Shown piece after piece: positions 28,560 through 39,248 of a DNA stretch of 64,000 nucleotides. The translations under genes and the position numbers were made by a program. Origin of the DNA: Halisarca cf. caerulea (Eukaryota; Porifera; Demospongiae; Chondrillida; Halisarcidae); NCBI GenBank assembly GCA_963170055.1, contig CAUJGJ010000185.1:3320275-3384274 (forward strand), in the 5' to 3' direction. The notes beneath the pieces were generated by a model, which was not told the origin of the DNA, did no database searches, and worked only from the letters and a program-made list of their open reading frames with translations. How positions within the stretch are numbered: position 1 is the stretch's first letter; the number at the start of each line of letters is the position of its first letter.

Positions 28560-30840
28560 AGACACAACAAAGTCAAATGCAAACTAGCCTACTCAAAAGT
28601 TAACTTTACAGAAATTCATAAGGCCATCCACTTTCATCTCTCTACTCTCCCCAACCTTATCAAAAGGACTTAAACCGAGTATGGTCACTAGCAAAAAATG
28701 CAACAAGCATGCATGCGAAAGATATACTCCTTCCTTCAAAGTTTCCCATCACAGCTCTCCGAAATGCTTCAATGAAGAAATTCACCACACAATCAACCGC
28801 ATCAAATCTACCCGGCGTAGCCTACAGCACAAACCGACTGAACAAAAGAAAACAAAACTACAACACTTGGAAGAACGCTCTAAGACACAAATAGATTCAG
28901 CCAAACGCTCCTATGTACAAAATCTTATCTCCTCACAGAGCCACAACCACAAGCTTCTTTTCCGCCACCTCAAATCGCTCTTTTCCAAACACACCTCTCC
29001 CCCAGCTATTATCTGCAACTCAAATACTTCACAGGCCACTAGATATTGCTTCAGCATTCAATGAGTATTTTCATTCTGTCTTCAGTCAAAGTAACTATAC
29101 TCTTCCGCCACTCCGTCTTTTCCCCAGTCCGTGTATCCAGTTGCATTCAATCACCATTGACCCACACGATGTTGTTATTGCTCTAACACACATAGATCCC
29201 TCTAAAGATCAAGGCTGTGAAAATTTACACCCACTTGTCATCCGCAACTGTGCTCACTCACTTCACATCCCTATGTGCAATCTATTTAACAAATCACTAC
29301 AAACTCAAGTAACTCCTGCAGAGTGGAAAATTCACAAAATCTTCCCAGTCCAAGTCTGGGTCCCCAAGCGTACACAGACCCATATCCTTATTATGCATCC
29401 TCTCCAAAGTCCTCGAGACCCCAATCTACAAGAACATCATTGACTTCATCCAGCCCACTATTTCCAGAGTTCAATTTGGTTTCATGAAAAATCGATCATG
29501 CCTATCTCAGTTACTCGTATCATACTCGGAAGTGTCTGACTATATAGACCAAGGTAGAATGTTTGATATAGTATTCTTTGCATTCAGAAAAGCTTTTGAC
29601 ACTGTGCCACACCAAGAACTACTTTACAAGCTCTGGACGATAGGTATCACGGGGCCTCTTTGGTTTTGGTTTAGGGACTACCTGACCCAAAGACAACACT
29701 ACGTACACCTCAATGGTGCCTCTTCTTCTCTACTTCCTGTGATAAGTGGTGTCCCACAGGGGAGTGTCCTAGGTCCGCTCGTCTTCCTCATCTATGTAAA
29801 TGATATCCCATCCATTGCGCTCAATTCATCAATATACATGTTTGCTGACAATACAAAATTTTCCAAATCTACCGTATAGCCGGAAAGGTTGGCGGGAAGA
29901 AAATTTGGCGAATTGTGCCCGAATTAAACATTGGCGGTTTTTACTTTGGCGATTACCTCCAGGAACACAATAATTATATTCATAATCTATGAATAATAAG
30001 ATGGCTGCAGTAGCATGGGTGCGCTGTGGCCTTGGGGAAATTCGAAGATTGAAAAGAGTGTGCACTGCTCGTTCGTTATTGCCGTCATTGTACCATCGAC
30101 AACAGAGTATTGGGGCACTCCCCCGCCTAAAATCAGCAGGTTACTCCTTGTTTCTTCATAGATAGTCTATGGGTACGTATACAGTGTAAAATATTTGGTT
30201 TCTTCAGCGAAATATTTGGCGGATTATACTTTGGCGGTGGACACAGAAATCGCCAATTCGCCAAAGTAAATTCTCCGCCAACCTTTCCGGCTATACGGTA
30301 TATCACAGTTTAATGACTCCACACAACTACAATCTGACATCAACTCACTAGCAAATTGGTGCCACCAGTGGGGATTGTCACTCAATCCTCCAAAATGTGC
30401 ATACCTTCGATTCTCACTGAATCCAAATTGGCCCTCCCTCTTACACTATCAACGTGTTAACATAGCAGTAGTAGTAGACCAGTGTGACCTTGGTATCACA
30501 GCCAGCCACGATATGTCCTGGAAAAAACTATTTGAGGATCTGCTCCAAAGCATACCATACTCTCCATTTCATCTGTAGATCCATCTCTACTTCCTGCCCC
30601 ATTCCACTCAAACGATCACTATACATCTCCCTTATAAGATCTCAGCTGACGTATTGTTCGCAATTGTGGCAACCCAGTCTCATCAAGGACATTGTCCGAA
30701 TCGAATCAGTTCAACACAGATCAACTAAATTCATCCTATCCTACGCCCCGATTAATTACAAAGACAGACTGATTCAACTGCAGATTCTTCCATTAATGTA
30801 TATAATATGTATGAAATTCAAGATATCCTATTCCTAGTCA
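28560..30840 (+). pseudogene. CR1-like reverse transcriptase with mutated active site
   Basis: Recognisable order: N-terminal basic linker (LQHLEERSKTQIDSAKRSY), AFNEYFHSVFS, VQFGFMKNRSCLSQLL, motif A region VFFAFRKAFDTVPH, GPLWFWFRDYL, motif B SGVPQGSVLGPLVFLIYVND, motif C FADNTKF, then beyond the second insertion INSLANWCHQWGLSLNPPKC and LTYCSQLWQPSLIKD. The first catalytic Asp of motif A (YLDFSKAFD in the related copy at 62,980) is Ala here, and the second Asp of FADD is Asn. Enzyme activity is therefore excluded even without the frameshifts. Confidence 0.85.
29872..30298. mobile_element. 427-bp TA-target MITE in the CR1 reverse transcriptase
   Basis: Inverted ends CCGTATAGCCGGAAAGGTTG and mirror, flanked by TA (29,870-29,871 and 30,299-30,300). 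The subterminal AATTTGGCGAATT and TTTGGCG motifs recur in both orientations. Removal with one TA restores the frame across the junction (FSKS to ISQFNDS). Typical of Tc1/mariner-derived MITEs, with no transposase. The ends share CCGTA with the element at 623-1,166. Confidence 0.88.
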
Positions 30841-31180
30841 AAAACTTCCAATCACCCCAGAACCTTGACATCCTGAAATTCATCTCTTTCTCAACCACAA
30901 ATACGAGATCTGGCACAAAATTAAAACTGAGGCAAAAGCTCACCAGAACATCTACTACTAGACATGCCTATTTTAATCGGTTGTCAATCTCTAGAATTCA
31001 CTCCCAACAATAGACCTCTACTTACCACTCAACTCAATCAAACAAAAATTGCATGATCTGTTTTGGGAAAATTTCCTTGCAACATTTGATCCTGACAACC
31101 CATGCACCTACCATTATTACTGTCCGTGCTCGCAGTGTGTCATTTGGTACCTCGCTTCACACCCCACCCATATATGGCAT
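30840..31180 (+). pseudogene. CR1-like C-terminal domain
   Basis: EIQDILFLVKNFQSPQNLDI, FISFSTTNTRSGTKLKL, YFNRLSISRI, then LHDLFWENFLATFDPDNPC and YHYYCPCSQC. The same arrangement (LQDILFTVKSLKNPSPNFNI, YFNRIVKLWNSIP) is seen at 63,800-64,000 in a second member of the family. The C-terminal Cys-rich ending is characteristic of this group and may bind RNA, which is inference. Confidence 0.75.
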
Positions 31181-31614
31181 TTTAGTGTATCCAGTACTCA
31201 GTCCAGTGTTATTTGTCAATTGCTTGTTTACTGTGGCTTCTGTTTTTTGTTTATTTGAGTATTTTTTTTGTCTGGCACTCAACATGCACTTTGATTTTCA
31301 TACGCTGCATAAATTTTTCATTTTTCTTTTGTGCAATTTATGATGGACCCACAACCATTCATTTTGATTATATGCAACGTTTCCTCACGACATGTATTTT
31401 TTACTGTATTCTCTCGGCATCAAATTAATTCACAATATCCATGAGTGCTTCCACCCAAATTTCTGAACTCATCCCTCTGGCTGCTTCATAAGTCGACACA
31501 GACCATCAACCTGTCTTTTCTATCATAACTTTAACGTAACTCACATTGTCCTATACTGGTTGTAATGAAATGATTGATTGATTGATTGATTCATGTAGAC
31601 ATTCATGTCAGTAA

Positions 31615-32045
31615 ATGGCTGAATGGAGGCAGTCAGATCGGCAGACACATGGCTTTAAAGGGGCGTTCCGATCAGTAAACAGGTGGACGGAAGCATTTTG
31701 ATCATCAGCAATGATGGGATTGAGGCATTCTAGTCAATGAACTGTAGAGCTCGGCTGTAGGGGGATCATATTAGCTGATTGTTGGGTGGTTGTAAGCGGA
31801 CGTACATGTATCAGCTAAGAAATGGACTAAGATTGAAGGCAATCGCAAATAATTCTGATAGGAAAGGATCAGTCATCTCCCTGTTCGCAGCGCAGTAGAA
31901 GTAGGTGGGAAATGAATGGTTACGACATCCTCAGGCTACGCCTTCGGATTTCCAGCATCATGGTACAAGATACTGTAGATACAATGGCAACGTAAAGTTT
32001 AGGATTCATACATTTGGGCTCCGCCCTCAGGTGTATAAATCACAT
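31615..32045 (-). repeat. Fragment of the MADPFLSEL inverted-element family
   Basis: Matches the right half of the element at 23,954-24,881: GGTGGACGGAAGCATTTTGA, ATTAGCTGATTGTTGGGTGG, CTGATAGGAAAGGATCAGTC, then the apex CATCCTCAGGCTACGCCTTC at 31,928 and a second hairpin tip GGGCTCCGCCCTCAGG at about 32,013. The left half is absent. It directly follows the CR1 tail and precedes the CA minisatellite. Confidence 0.75.
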
Positions 32046-32474
32046 GCGCGCACACACACACTTACACACACACACACACACATACACATATGCACGTACA
32101 CACACATTATATGCACAAACACACACCGAAAAACTAATTTTGTCATGCATACAAACTGTAAATTATATCTGATGGATATCGAGGGGAACCAGTATACTTT
32201 CGGATATCATTGTGCATAAAAATGGCTGTTAACATCCTTTTGCCACCGCTACCGCTTTTGTTTCTCATACACACACACACACACACATACACATGCATAC
32301 ACACACACATTATATGCACAAACACACACCGAAAAACTAATTTTGTCATGCATACAAACTGTAAATTATATCTGATGGATATCGAGGGGAACCTGTATAC
32401 TTTTGGATATCATTGTGCACAAAAATGGCTGTTGACATCCTTTTGCCACCGCTATAGATACCGCTTTCGTTTCT

Positions 32475-32529
<55 letters not shown>

Positions 32530-32705
32530 ATGCATACACACACACATTATATGCACAAACACACACCGAAAAACTAATTTTGTCATGCATACAAACTGTA
32601 AATTATATCTGATGGATATCGAGGGGAACCTGTATACTTTCGGATATCATTGTGCATAAAAATGGCTGTTGACATCCTTTTGCCACCGCTACCGCTTTTG
32701 TTTCT

Positions 32706-32766
<61 letters not shown>

Positions 32767-32944
32767 ATGCATACACACACACACATTATATGCACAAACA
32801 CACACCGAAAAACTAATTTTGTCATGCATACAAACTGTAAATTATATCTGATGGATATCGAGGGGAACCTGTATACTTTCGGATATCATTGTGCACAAAA
32901 ATGGCTGTTGACATCCTTTTGCCACCGCTACCGCTTTCGTTTCT

Positions 32945-33008
<64 letters not shown>

Positions 33009-33187
33009 CATACACACACACATTATATGCACAAACACACACCGAAAAACTAATTTTGTCATGCATACAAACTGTAAATTATATCTGATGGATATCGAGG
33101 GGAACCTGTATACTTTCGGATATCATTGTGCACAAAAATGGCTGTTGACATCCTTTTGCCACCGCTATAGATACCGCTTTCGTTTCT

Positions 33188-33237
<50 letters not shown>

Positions 33238-33262
33238 ACATACAAATACGCGCCACACACGC

Positions 33263-33315
<53 letters not shown>

Positions 33316-33362
33316 CACATACACACTTATATGCACAACCACAAACAGACACACTAATTTTG
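32046..33362. repeat. Minisatellite, about 237-bp unit with embedded CA runs
   Basis: Five units (starts at GATGGATATC 32,171; 32,374; 32,611; 32,850; 33,087; spacings 203, 237, 239 and 237) plus partial ends. Each unit has a conserved 150-bp core (CGAAAAACTAATTTTGTCAT, GAGGGGAACCTGTATACTTT, GACATCCTTTTGCCACCGCT) and a CA run of variable length. Two units carry an extra TATAGA before CCGCTTTCG. Long Thr-His frames are artefacts. Confidence 0.95.
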
Positions 33363-33365
33363 TCA

Positions 33366-33451
33366 TTCATACAAAGGAAATAATATTCTTTACTGCAAAG
33401 GGAACGTTAGAAACATAACTTGGGAACTGCGCAAAATAGGCAAAGATGATA
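33366..33451. repeat. Diverged 145-bp satellite monomer (left half), split by a LINE
   Basis: TTTACTGCAAAGGGAACGTTAGAAACATAAC, GCGCAAAATAGGCAAAG and GATGATAA align with the satellite core. The other half of the monomer continues at 38,231 after the LINE. This shows that satellite DNA once extended at least to this point. Confidence 0.8.
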
Positions 33452-33454
33452 ATA

Positions 33455-33488
<34 letters not shown>

Positions 33489-33776
33489 GTGGTCGGATAG
33501 GCCAAGATGGCCCCTGGACCAACACAAATGTAGTAGTGTGAAATGGGAACATTAAAACAAAAAAACTTAATGTACTATGGGGAAAAAACATTGCATGCAA
33601 AAATTAACATGTGTGTGCAAGGTGGGCTCATTCAACTGATAAGTAATAAGATCATACATAGATGGCTGACATGAATTGATAAACAACAATGAATAGTTGC
33701 ATGGGAAATTAAAGTGTATGTCATGTGAGGCCATAGATACAAAGAACACTTTGGTGAGATACATGTGAGTAAGATC

Positions 33777-34458
33777 TTAATATGCCAGTACAAATCTACA
33801 ACGAAGAGACAGACATTTAGACACATATTTAGCTAGTTTGATAAGTATCTGTGGGTTCTCTGTGGTCATAATCCAATAGAATTTGTCATCAGATGAGAGA
33901 TGCAAAAAGTGCCGATGAATTGTCTTAATGAAATCAAATAAGCTTTTACGGGCAGATTGGTAAATAGGACAGTGCAATAAGAAGTGCTTCTCATCTTCTA
34001 CTGTCGACGTGGTGTTGCTCTTGCACAAACTACATATTCTCTGGTCAACTGGGATGGGAGGATGGTAATGTCGGCCTTTTTCAATTTGAAGGTTGTGGCA
34101 GCTGACACGTAATTTACATAAGTTTATCCGATTGTGTACATCTCTAATGTAAGTAAGATACGGCTCAATCTTTAAAGTAGATTTAAATAGTTGGTACTGT
34201 CTTAATTTTTTGTTATTCTTTAAATCGCAATGCCAATTCTGGGTGGCTATATATCACTGAGTCGTCTGAATATTATTTCTGGGAGATCAGTAGATGTATT
34301 GATGTACAATCTGCTTGTTGCCAACATTTGTTTCCAGTCATGCATCCAGCTGTCTTTATAATTCCCACTCAGAGTTTGTATGGCCAGTGCATCTGCAAGA
34401 AGTGGTGGGCAGTCAGTACTATGAAGACGGATCCAATATTAGGCAATTTTCTTAGCAA
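33777..34458 (-). pseudogene. ORF2 C-terminal region with CCHC motif
   Basis: After a frameshift the minus strand reads QRICSLCKSNTTSTVEDEKH then FLLHCPIYQSARKSLFDF: a C-x2-C...H-x4-C arrangement typical of the C terminus of CR1/L2/I-type ORF2 proteins, thought to bind the element RNA. The 3' UTR is about 290 bp before the trinucleotide tail. Confidence 0.75.
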
Positions 34459-35930
34459 TCAATGGTTTAATTCAGCGAGCCCAAGTTCACCATAGACAGC
34501 AGCATTAGAGGCATTGTAAGGGAGTCTTAGAATATATTGCTTGTAAAATTTTAGACAGAGCTTATTTAGGCAATCTAGTTTCTGCATACCCCAGATCTCA
34601 GCATTGTAAGTTAAGATTGGCAAATTTTGAGATTGAAAAAGTTGCAGTAGTACCGGGATGTCAGTGATATCATTATCTATAATCCTCTTGATTAATCCCT
34701 TAATAGCATTTGCTCCAGATTCTGCCACTTTTTTTACACTAAACTGTAGATTGTTCTTACAATGAAGCCATGTTCCTAGATATTTATATGAATCTACAAC
34801 GTCGACTTTTTCATCTTTCATATGCCAGTCATAGTCAACTCTATTGCTGCTGCCAAATTGCATTATCTTTGTTTTAATCATGTTTACATTGAGTTGTGCT
34901 GAGTCCCAAAAGTTGCATAACATATTAAGTTGTAGTTGGAGAGATTGAGGGTTTTCGGCTGTTAACACCAGATCGTCAGCAAACATCAGACATGACAAAT
35001 TCATATGGTGCAAGGTGAAAGAAGGGAGCAAACTTGGTAAATTGTTAACGTGTAGACTGAATAAAAGAGGGCTCAAGGCACATCCTTGTCTAACACCACA
35101 AAGAATTGGAAAAGGGTCTGACAAGCCATTCGGGGTAGAGACAGATGCTGAACATTTACTATACATAGATTTCAATATGTTAATAATTTTTGTGTTGACG
35201 CCCATTGAAGTCAGTCGATTCCATAGCTTGTCATGTGGAATGCTGTCAAACGCTTTTGTGAAGTCGACAAAGCAGCAATACAACTTTTTATTTTGTGTCG
35301 TCTGTTTATGTATGGCTGAGAGCAAACTGGAGACAGCATCTGTTGTTTGATGGTTTGTGCGAAATCCAAATTGAGATGGCGAGAGGATGTCATTGGACTC
35401 AGCCCAAAATGAAAGTTTACTATGTAGCAGTTGGTTAAAAATTCTTCCCATTACATTCAGTAATGAAATTCCACGGTAGTTAGCTGGATTATTTGGATTA
35501 CCTGATTTATATATAGGTTTAATTATCGCTTCACTCCATGAGGATGGGTAGTATTCTTTAAGAATAACAAGATTAAGAAGTGATGTCAAATATTCTAGCC
35601 AAGCGGTTGGAAGGGCTTTAAAGACAGTTGAAGGTAACTTGTCACGCCCAGGGGCTTTAGTAGAGGCAAGGCTTGAAATAATAGTCGAAACATCCTGAAG
35701 GTCAATTTGTATGCTATCTGTATTGGAATTAGTGATATCATTTGGTTTATCATCTTGTGTACAAGTACTTAATTGTTGTTGTCTCTTTATGTAAATTTGA
35801 AAAGTAGTTTCTTCACTCTTGTTTAGATATTGTTTTTGGAATTTTGGGTTCCACGTGGCATTTTTGCTGGTTTTCCAAAATTTGTGAGGGTTACTATGTG
35901 CAATCTCCCTTAGGTGTAGATTCCATCTTG
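34459..35930 (-). pseudogene. ORF2 reverse transcriptase domain
   Basis: The longest open frame is 376 codons (34,459-35,589), with linker STKAPGRDKLPSTVF just upstream. Motifs: PSSWSEAIIKPIYKSGNP, NYRGISLLNVMGRIF, SQFGFRTNHQTTDAV, motif A CCFVDFTKAFDSIPHDKLW, motif B GVRQGCALSPLLFSLHVNNL, motif C CLMFADDLVLTAENP, LNVNMIKTKIMQF and YKYLGTWL (thumb). Both catalytic Asp pairs are intact, so this domain is younger-looking than the endonuclease. Confidence 0.88.
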
Positions 35931-35958
35931 ATTTAGCTTCCCGTTTTTTTCCTTTTAA

Positions 35959-37245
35959 TTAACATTTTCCACAATCGTTTGGTTTTGAAGAAAGTGTTAC
36001 GCTTTGTATAGAGTCATTACTGAATAAATGCCAGTCTTTCAGCCTATTTTGTAGTTCTCTCTTTAGTGATTGACATTCTTCATCAAACCAGCGGTAGGGG
36101 AGGATAGTTCGATTAGTTTGATATTTGGCTTTCTTAGCGGTGTCTCTGCGACATTCTCTTAGACTTGCATAACCAGCATCGAATGCACATTTCATGATGG
36201 AGTTAGTAAATTCTTCGATAGATGAATCGATGGTGCATTTTGTTGGGTTGCTTGGCAATTTTGGTACACTTGTTTCTCTAAGTATAGAAATGAAGTGATC
36301 AATGGATCCTTCATTCCATACTATGTAGCTATTGGTGGAATTATTAGATGGATGTTGATCGGTACGTTGACTGTAGTCATGGATAACTTCAGAGCACATA
36401 TCAAAATTCTTGGCATTACTTAATACGGAATTTGTTTGGCATTTAGCAGGGATATCAACTTTCAAAGATAGTTGAATTGGGCAGTGATCTGAGTAAACTG
36501 TTAAAGGTTTCACTTTGAAGCATGATACAGTAGAGTATAGGTGATAAGAAATGATTCCGTAATCAACAAGGCTCGATCCATTTGCTGAATAGCATGTGTT
36601 TGGACAAGACTTATCTGCAAAGCGACCATTCAATATAAGTAGTTTGCAAATATGACACAAGTTGATGAGTTCGTGCCCAAATTGGTTTATAGTTCTATCT
36701 CTCTGAATGCGGGGACATACTGCTTGGTTTTGGGGGGGTTGAACTTCTGTCATGTAAGTTTCCAATTCTAGCGTTTAAATCTCCTATTAACAAAATTTCT
36801 CCAAGCTTGGAAAAATGGGATATCTCAGATTTTAATTCAAGCCATGAGAATGGGGTGTCTGTAGTACTAGAAGATCTTTCAGGTGGTATATATGTAGCAC
36901 ATAGAAAAATATTCATTGATCTCTAGAAGATGTTTGGGTTATTGAAATTTTGAGCCATATTCGATCACACTCTTTTGACTGTTAAACCACTGACACTTTG
37001 TTCAAAATGTTCTGTTTTACATATATAAAAATTCCACCTAATCCTCTTCTTGCTTTATAATGACTAAAAGGTCGGGGAAAGTTAAAAAGGGTATATCCTT
37101 GAAGATCGAAATTGTACTGAGTATTCCTTCTTAACCATGTTTTAGAGAGTAGGATGATATTTTCGGATGTAATTTGGTCTTCTAATTCGACTAGTTTATC
37201 TATAGTCAAGCCATTAATGTTCCAATATAAAATTGAAAGTTCATC
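35959..37245 (-). pseudogene. ORF2 endonuclease domain
   Basis: Spread over two frames: LYWNINGLTIDKLVELEDQI, NIILLSKTWL (the family's catalytic ETWL Glu is Lys here), GLGGIFIYVKQN, LCATYIPPERSS, GEILLIGDLNARIGN (GDxN), SLVDYGIISYHL and YSDHCPIQLSL (SDH). A stop follows KVSVV near 36,982 and a frameshift lies around 36,700-36,770. Apurinic/apyrimidinic-like endonuclease, dead by Glu loss and frame breaks. Confidence 0.8.
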
Positions 37246-37444
37246 ACTTTTGTCTTGAGATATTGGCCTAGATGATGTACCTAATAGTCTGTTTGATTAG
37301 ACTGAAGATCAAAAGGGCCATCTTGGCATACTCCCTATTGTGGGTTTACGATGTCGAGTGAATCAAGTGAGGCAACTTTATTGCCATCAATTATCAGATT
37401 GCCTCCTGCAATATAGGCTGATTTTCCTTCATTTCTCACGGTTT

Positions 37445-38212
37445 TCATCCTACGAGGGCTGTGTGATTTTTTCGTTGGAGTGGTGTTAGGTCATCATTAA
37501 TGAATATTTGTGATCCCTTGAGGGTCGTTCTCTTCTTTAAAACGCTCACCTTTTGCAATTGGTCCTGAACTCTGACAAGGATAGGTCTTGATCTTCCTTC
37601 TCGAGGCTTTCCTAACCTTCTCGCCTCTTGTATTCTTGTGGAATCGTCCAATTTTTCTTCGAAGAGGCTATGAACGACATCGACTGAGGATTTATTCTCA
37701 ACTTCTGCTAGACCCACTATGATTACATTGTTTCGCCTGAGCTCTCTTTCGTGGATCTCCAATAACTTTTCGTGGTCAGCAGAGGCTGTTCTGGACTTTT
37801 TGTTTGATCTGATCTCTGCAGACAGTGTGCCTATCGAAGTCTTCAACTCATCGACATCCTTACGTAAGTTGTCAAATCTTTCAACAATCGATCGATGGTA
37901 GCGCGATCAGTAGAATCCTTTTCGTTATCCTCCTCATTCGTGAATTTCTTGAGAATATATGTATTGGATATCATCCTCGATAGCATTAAGGATCTCGTCA
38001 GAGATGCCAACGCACGATGGGTGACACCAGCGGCGACAGGTATCGCACTGAATGACGCTGCCTCCTTTCTTCGATTTCCAGAAGCAGTTCCCAGGGTCAC
38101 TATCCACCTTCTTTGACTCTACTCTTTTGTCTTTTGAGGCTTTTTTCTTCTCTTTAGGCCTCGGATTTGCTTGTTTGGAGGGCTGTCTTGACAGTGACAA
38201 GCGTTCCGCCAT
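37445..38212 (-). pseudogene. ORF1 protein: PHD finger plus nucleic-acid-binding region
   Basis: Starts MAERLSLSRQPSKQ with a Lys-rich stretch, then a PHD finger at residues about 43-75: CFWKSKKG, VIQCDTCRRWCHPSCVGIS (C4HC3 pattern). A second part after two frameshifts reads TNEEDNEKDSTDRATIDRLL (coiled-coil-like), then HERELRRNNVIIVGLAEV, EEKLDDSTRIQEARRLG and RPILVRVQD, resembling the RRM-like domain of L1/L2/CR1 ORF1 proteins. ORF1 proteins coat the element's RNA. The PHD finger might steer integration toward certain chromatin, which is inference. Confidence 0.8.
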
Positions 38213-38230
38213 TTTCAGCTGTCACTCCTT

Positions 38231-38381
38231 ATATATTACAAATGAAATAGTTATTAATTTTTTACTTTCTAGAAAAGTTAAGTTTGAAATGTTACAAAGT
38301 TTTAATAATTTTTATTGCAAAGAGAACGGTAGAAACATAACTTTTAAATTAGGAGCAGCACAAAATTTACAAAGTTGATAA
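38231..38381. repeat. Diverged satellite monomer (right half of the LINE-split copy)
   Basis: TATTACAAATGAAATAG, ACTTTCTAGAAAAGTTAAG, GAAATGTTACAAAGTTTTAA, TTGCAAAGAGAACGGTAGAA: one monomer with about 20% or more divergence from the array core by eye. Confidence 0.85.
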
Positions 38382-38383
38382 TA

Positions 38384-39046
38384 CACAGGGTATTTAGTCT
38401 ATAACCGTCCAGGAATAAAATGCAAAAATGGCCGTCTTGAAATAGCTTCACGAATTATCGGTCGTTTCTACTTAATTGACAAGATTTTTGCCCAGTTATT
38501 CTTACTACACAAAAGTTGTATATATTCCGCACATGTTTGTAATTAACTAGCAATTGTTTGTCTGAAGGAAGATAGCAAGCTACGTAGGAATACATAGCAG
38601 TTTCAGACAAACTTCGCCTCGGTCGCACCTTTAGATCCCTCTCAATTTGCATGAAACAACACGAAAAGACAGAACAAGTGGTGAGCTATCAGAAAATCGT
38701 TCCGGGCTATAGGTTATAATCTTCCGTAAAAAAGTTATAACCGAAACACCTGTTTCTTCGCCCTTCAAATGGTCAAAAGTTAACATTAATGGTCCAATTG
38801 CGAGAAACTGCTCGATTGTAGCACTATGCCCGGAATGATTTTCGCAAACCAAAACATCTTAAGATTCCATCGAAGTTGGATTTGGTGAGATTCGAAGGCA
38901 TCTGAGGTCTAACCAAGCAACCTTATCTTCGTCCTCAACAAAAGTGCCATTTTCGTGATGTTTCACGGATACGTAGGCATAGCGTCACAAAAGTCGCCTT
39001 CTTCCCCCATTCGGAACAAGCAACAGACGGTTATAAACACCCTGTG
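38384..39046. mobile_element. 663-bp inverted-repeat element inside old satellite
   Basis: Ends CACAGGGT(A/G)TTTA...TATAACCGTC mirrored at ACGGTTATAAACACCCTGTG, flanked by TA (38,382-38,383 and 39,047-39,048). It interrupts the satellite frame between AAAGTTGATAA and TATTATAAATGAAAT. No ORF with recognisable domain is seen. TA target suggests a Tc1/mariner-like origin. Confidence 0.75.
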
Positions 39047-39248
39047 TATATTATAAATGAAATAGTACTTTTTACTTTCTATAAAAGTTAAGTTTGAAAT
39101 GTTACAAAGTATTAATAATTCTTATTGCAAAAAGAACGTTAGAAACATAAGTATAAAATTAGGAAAGGCGCAAAATTGGCAAAATTGATAAGATATTACA
39201 AATGAAATAGTAATTTTAACTTTCTATAAAACTTAAGTTTGAAATGTT
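39047..39248. repeat. Diverged satellite monomers, left edge
   Basis: About 1.4 monomers of the old type (AAAAGAACGTTAGAAACATAAG, GCGCAAAATTGGCAAAATTGAT). They end abruptly at GAAATGTTACGC, where a different tandem duplication starts. Confidence 0.8.

Larger units (their letters stand above)
27200..31610 (+). mobile_element. CR1-like non-LTR retrotransposon, decayed, with two nested insertions
   Basis: The order is right for a CR1-type ORF2: endonuclease (27,410-28,545), reverse transcriptase (28,560-30,840), C-terminal domain (30,840-31,180) with FDPDNPCTYHYYCPCSQC, and a 3' UTR ending in an (ATTG)n-like tail, TGATTGATTGATTGATTGAT, near 31,590. Many frameshifts and stops show it is dead. 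Two DNA transposons (27,991-28,450 and 29,872-30,298) interrupt it. No ORF1 is identified, so the 5' part is probably truncated, and the left boundary is approximate. Confidence 0.8.
33460..38230 (-). mobile_element. Nearly full-length CR1/L2-like non-LTR retrotransposon inserted in satellite
   Basis: Flanked by the 8-bp duplication ATATATTA (33,452-33,459 and 38,231-38,238). The 3' end on the minus strand is a TAA/TTA trinucleotide tail (33,460-33,488). The 5' end lies only 18 bp before the ORF1 ATG. It contains ORF1 with a PHD finger and a coiled/RRM-like region, then ORF2 with endonuclease, reverse transcriptase and CCHC motif. Frameshifts and stops in every part show it is inactive. PHD fingers in ORF1 are known for CR1-like elements. 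A trinucleotide tail is also found in I-type elements, so the clade is not certain. Confidence 0.88.

Noticed and set aside
32143..33370. Open frame of 235 codons and related frames in the CA minisatellite
   Set aside because: The frames follow the tandem unit and the CA runs. Differences among units are length changes of CA, not codon-preserving changes.
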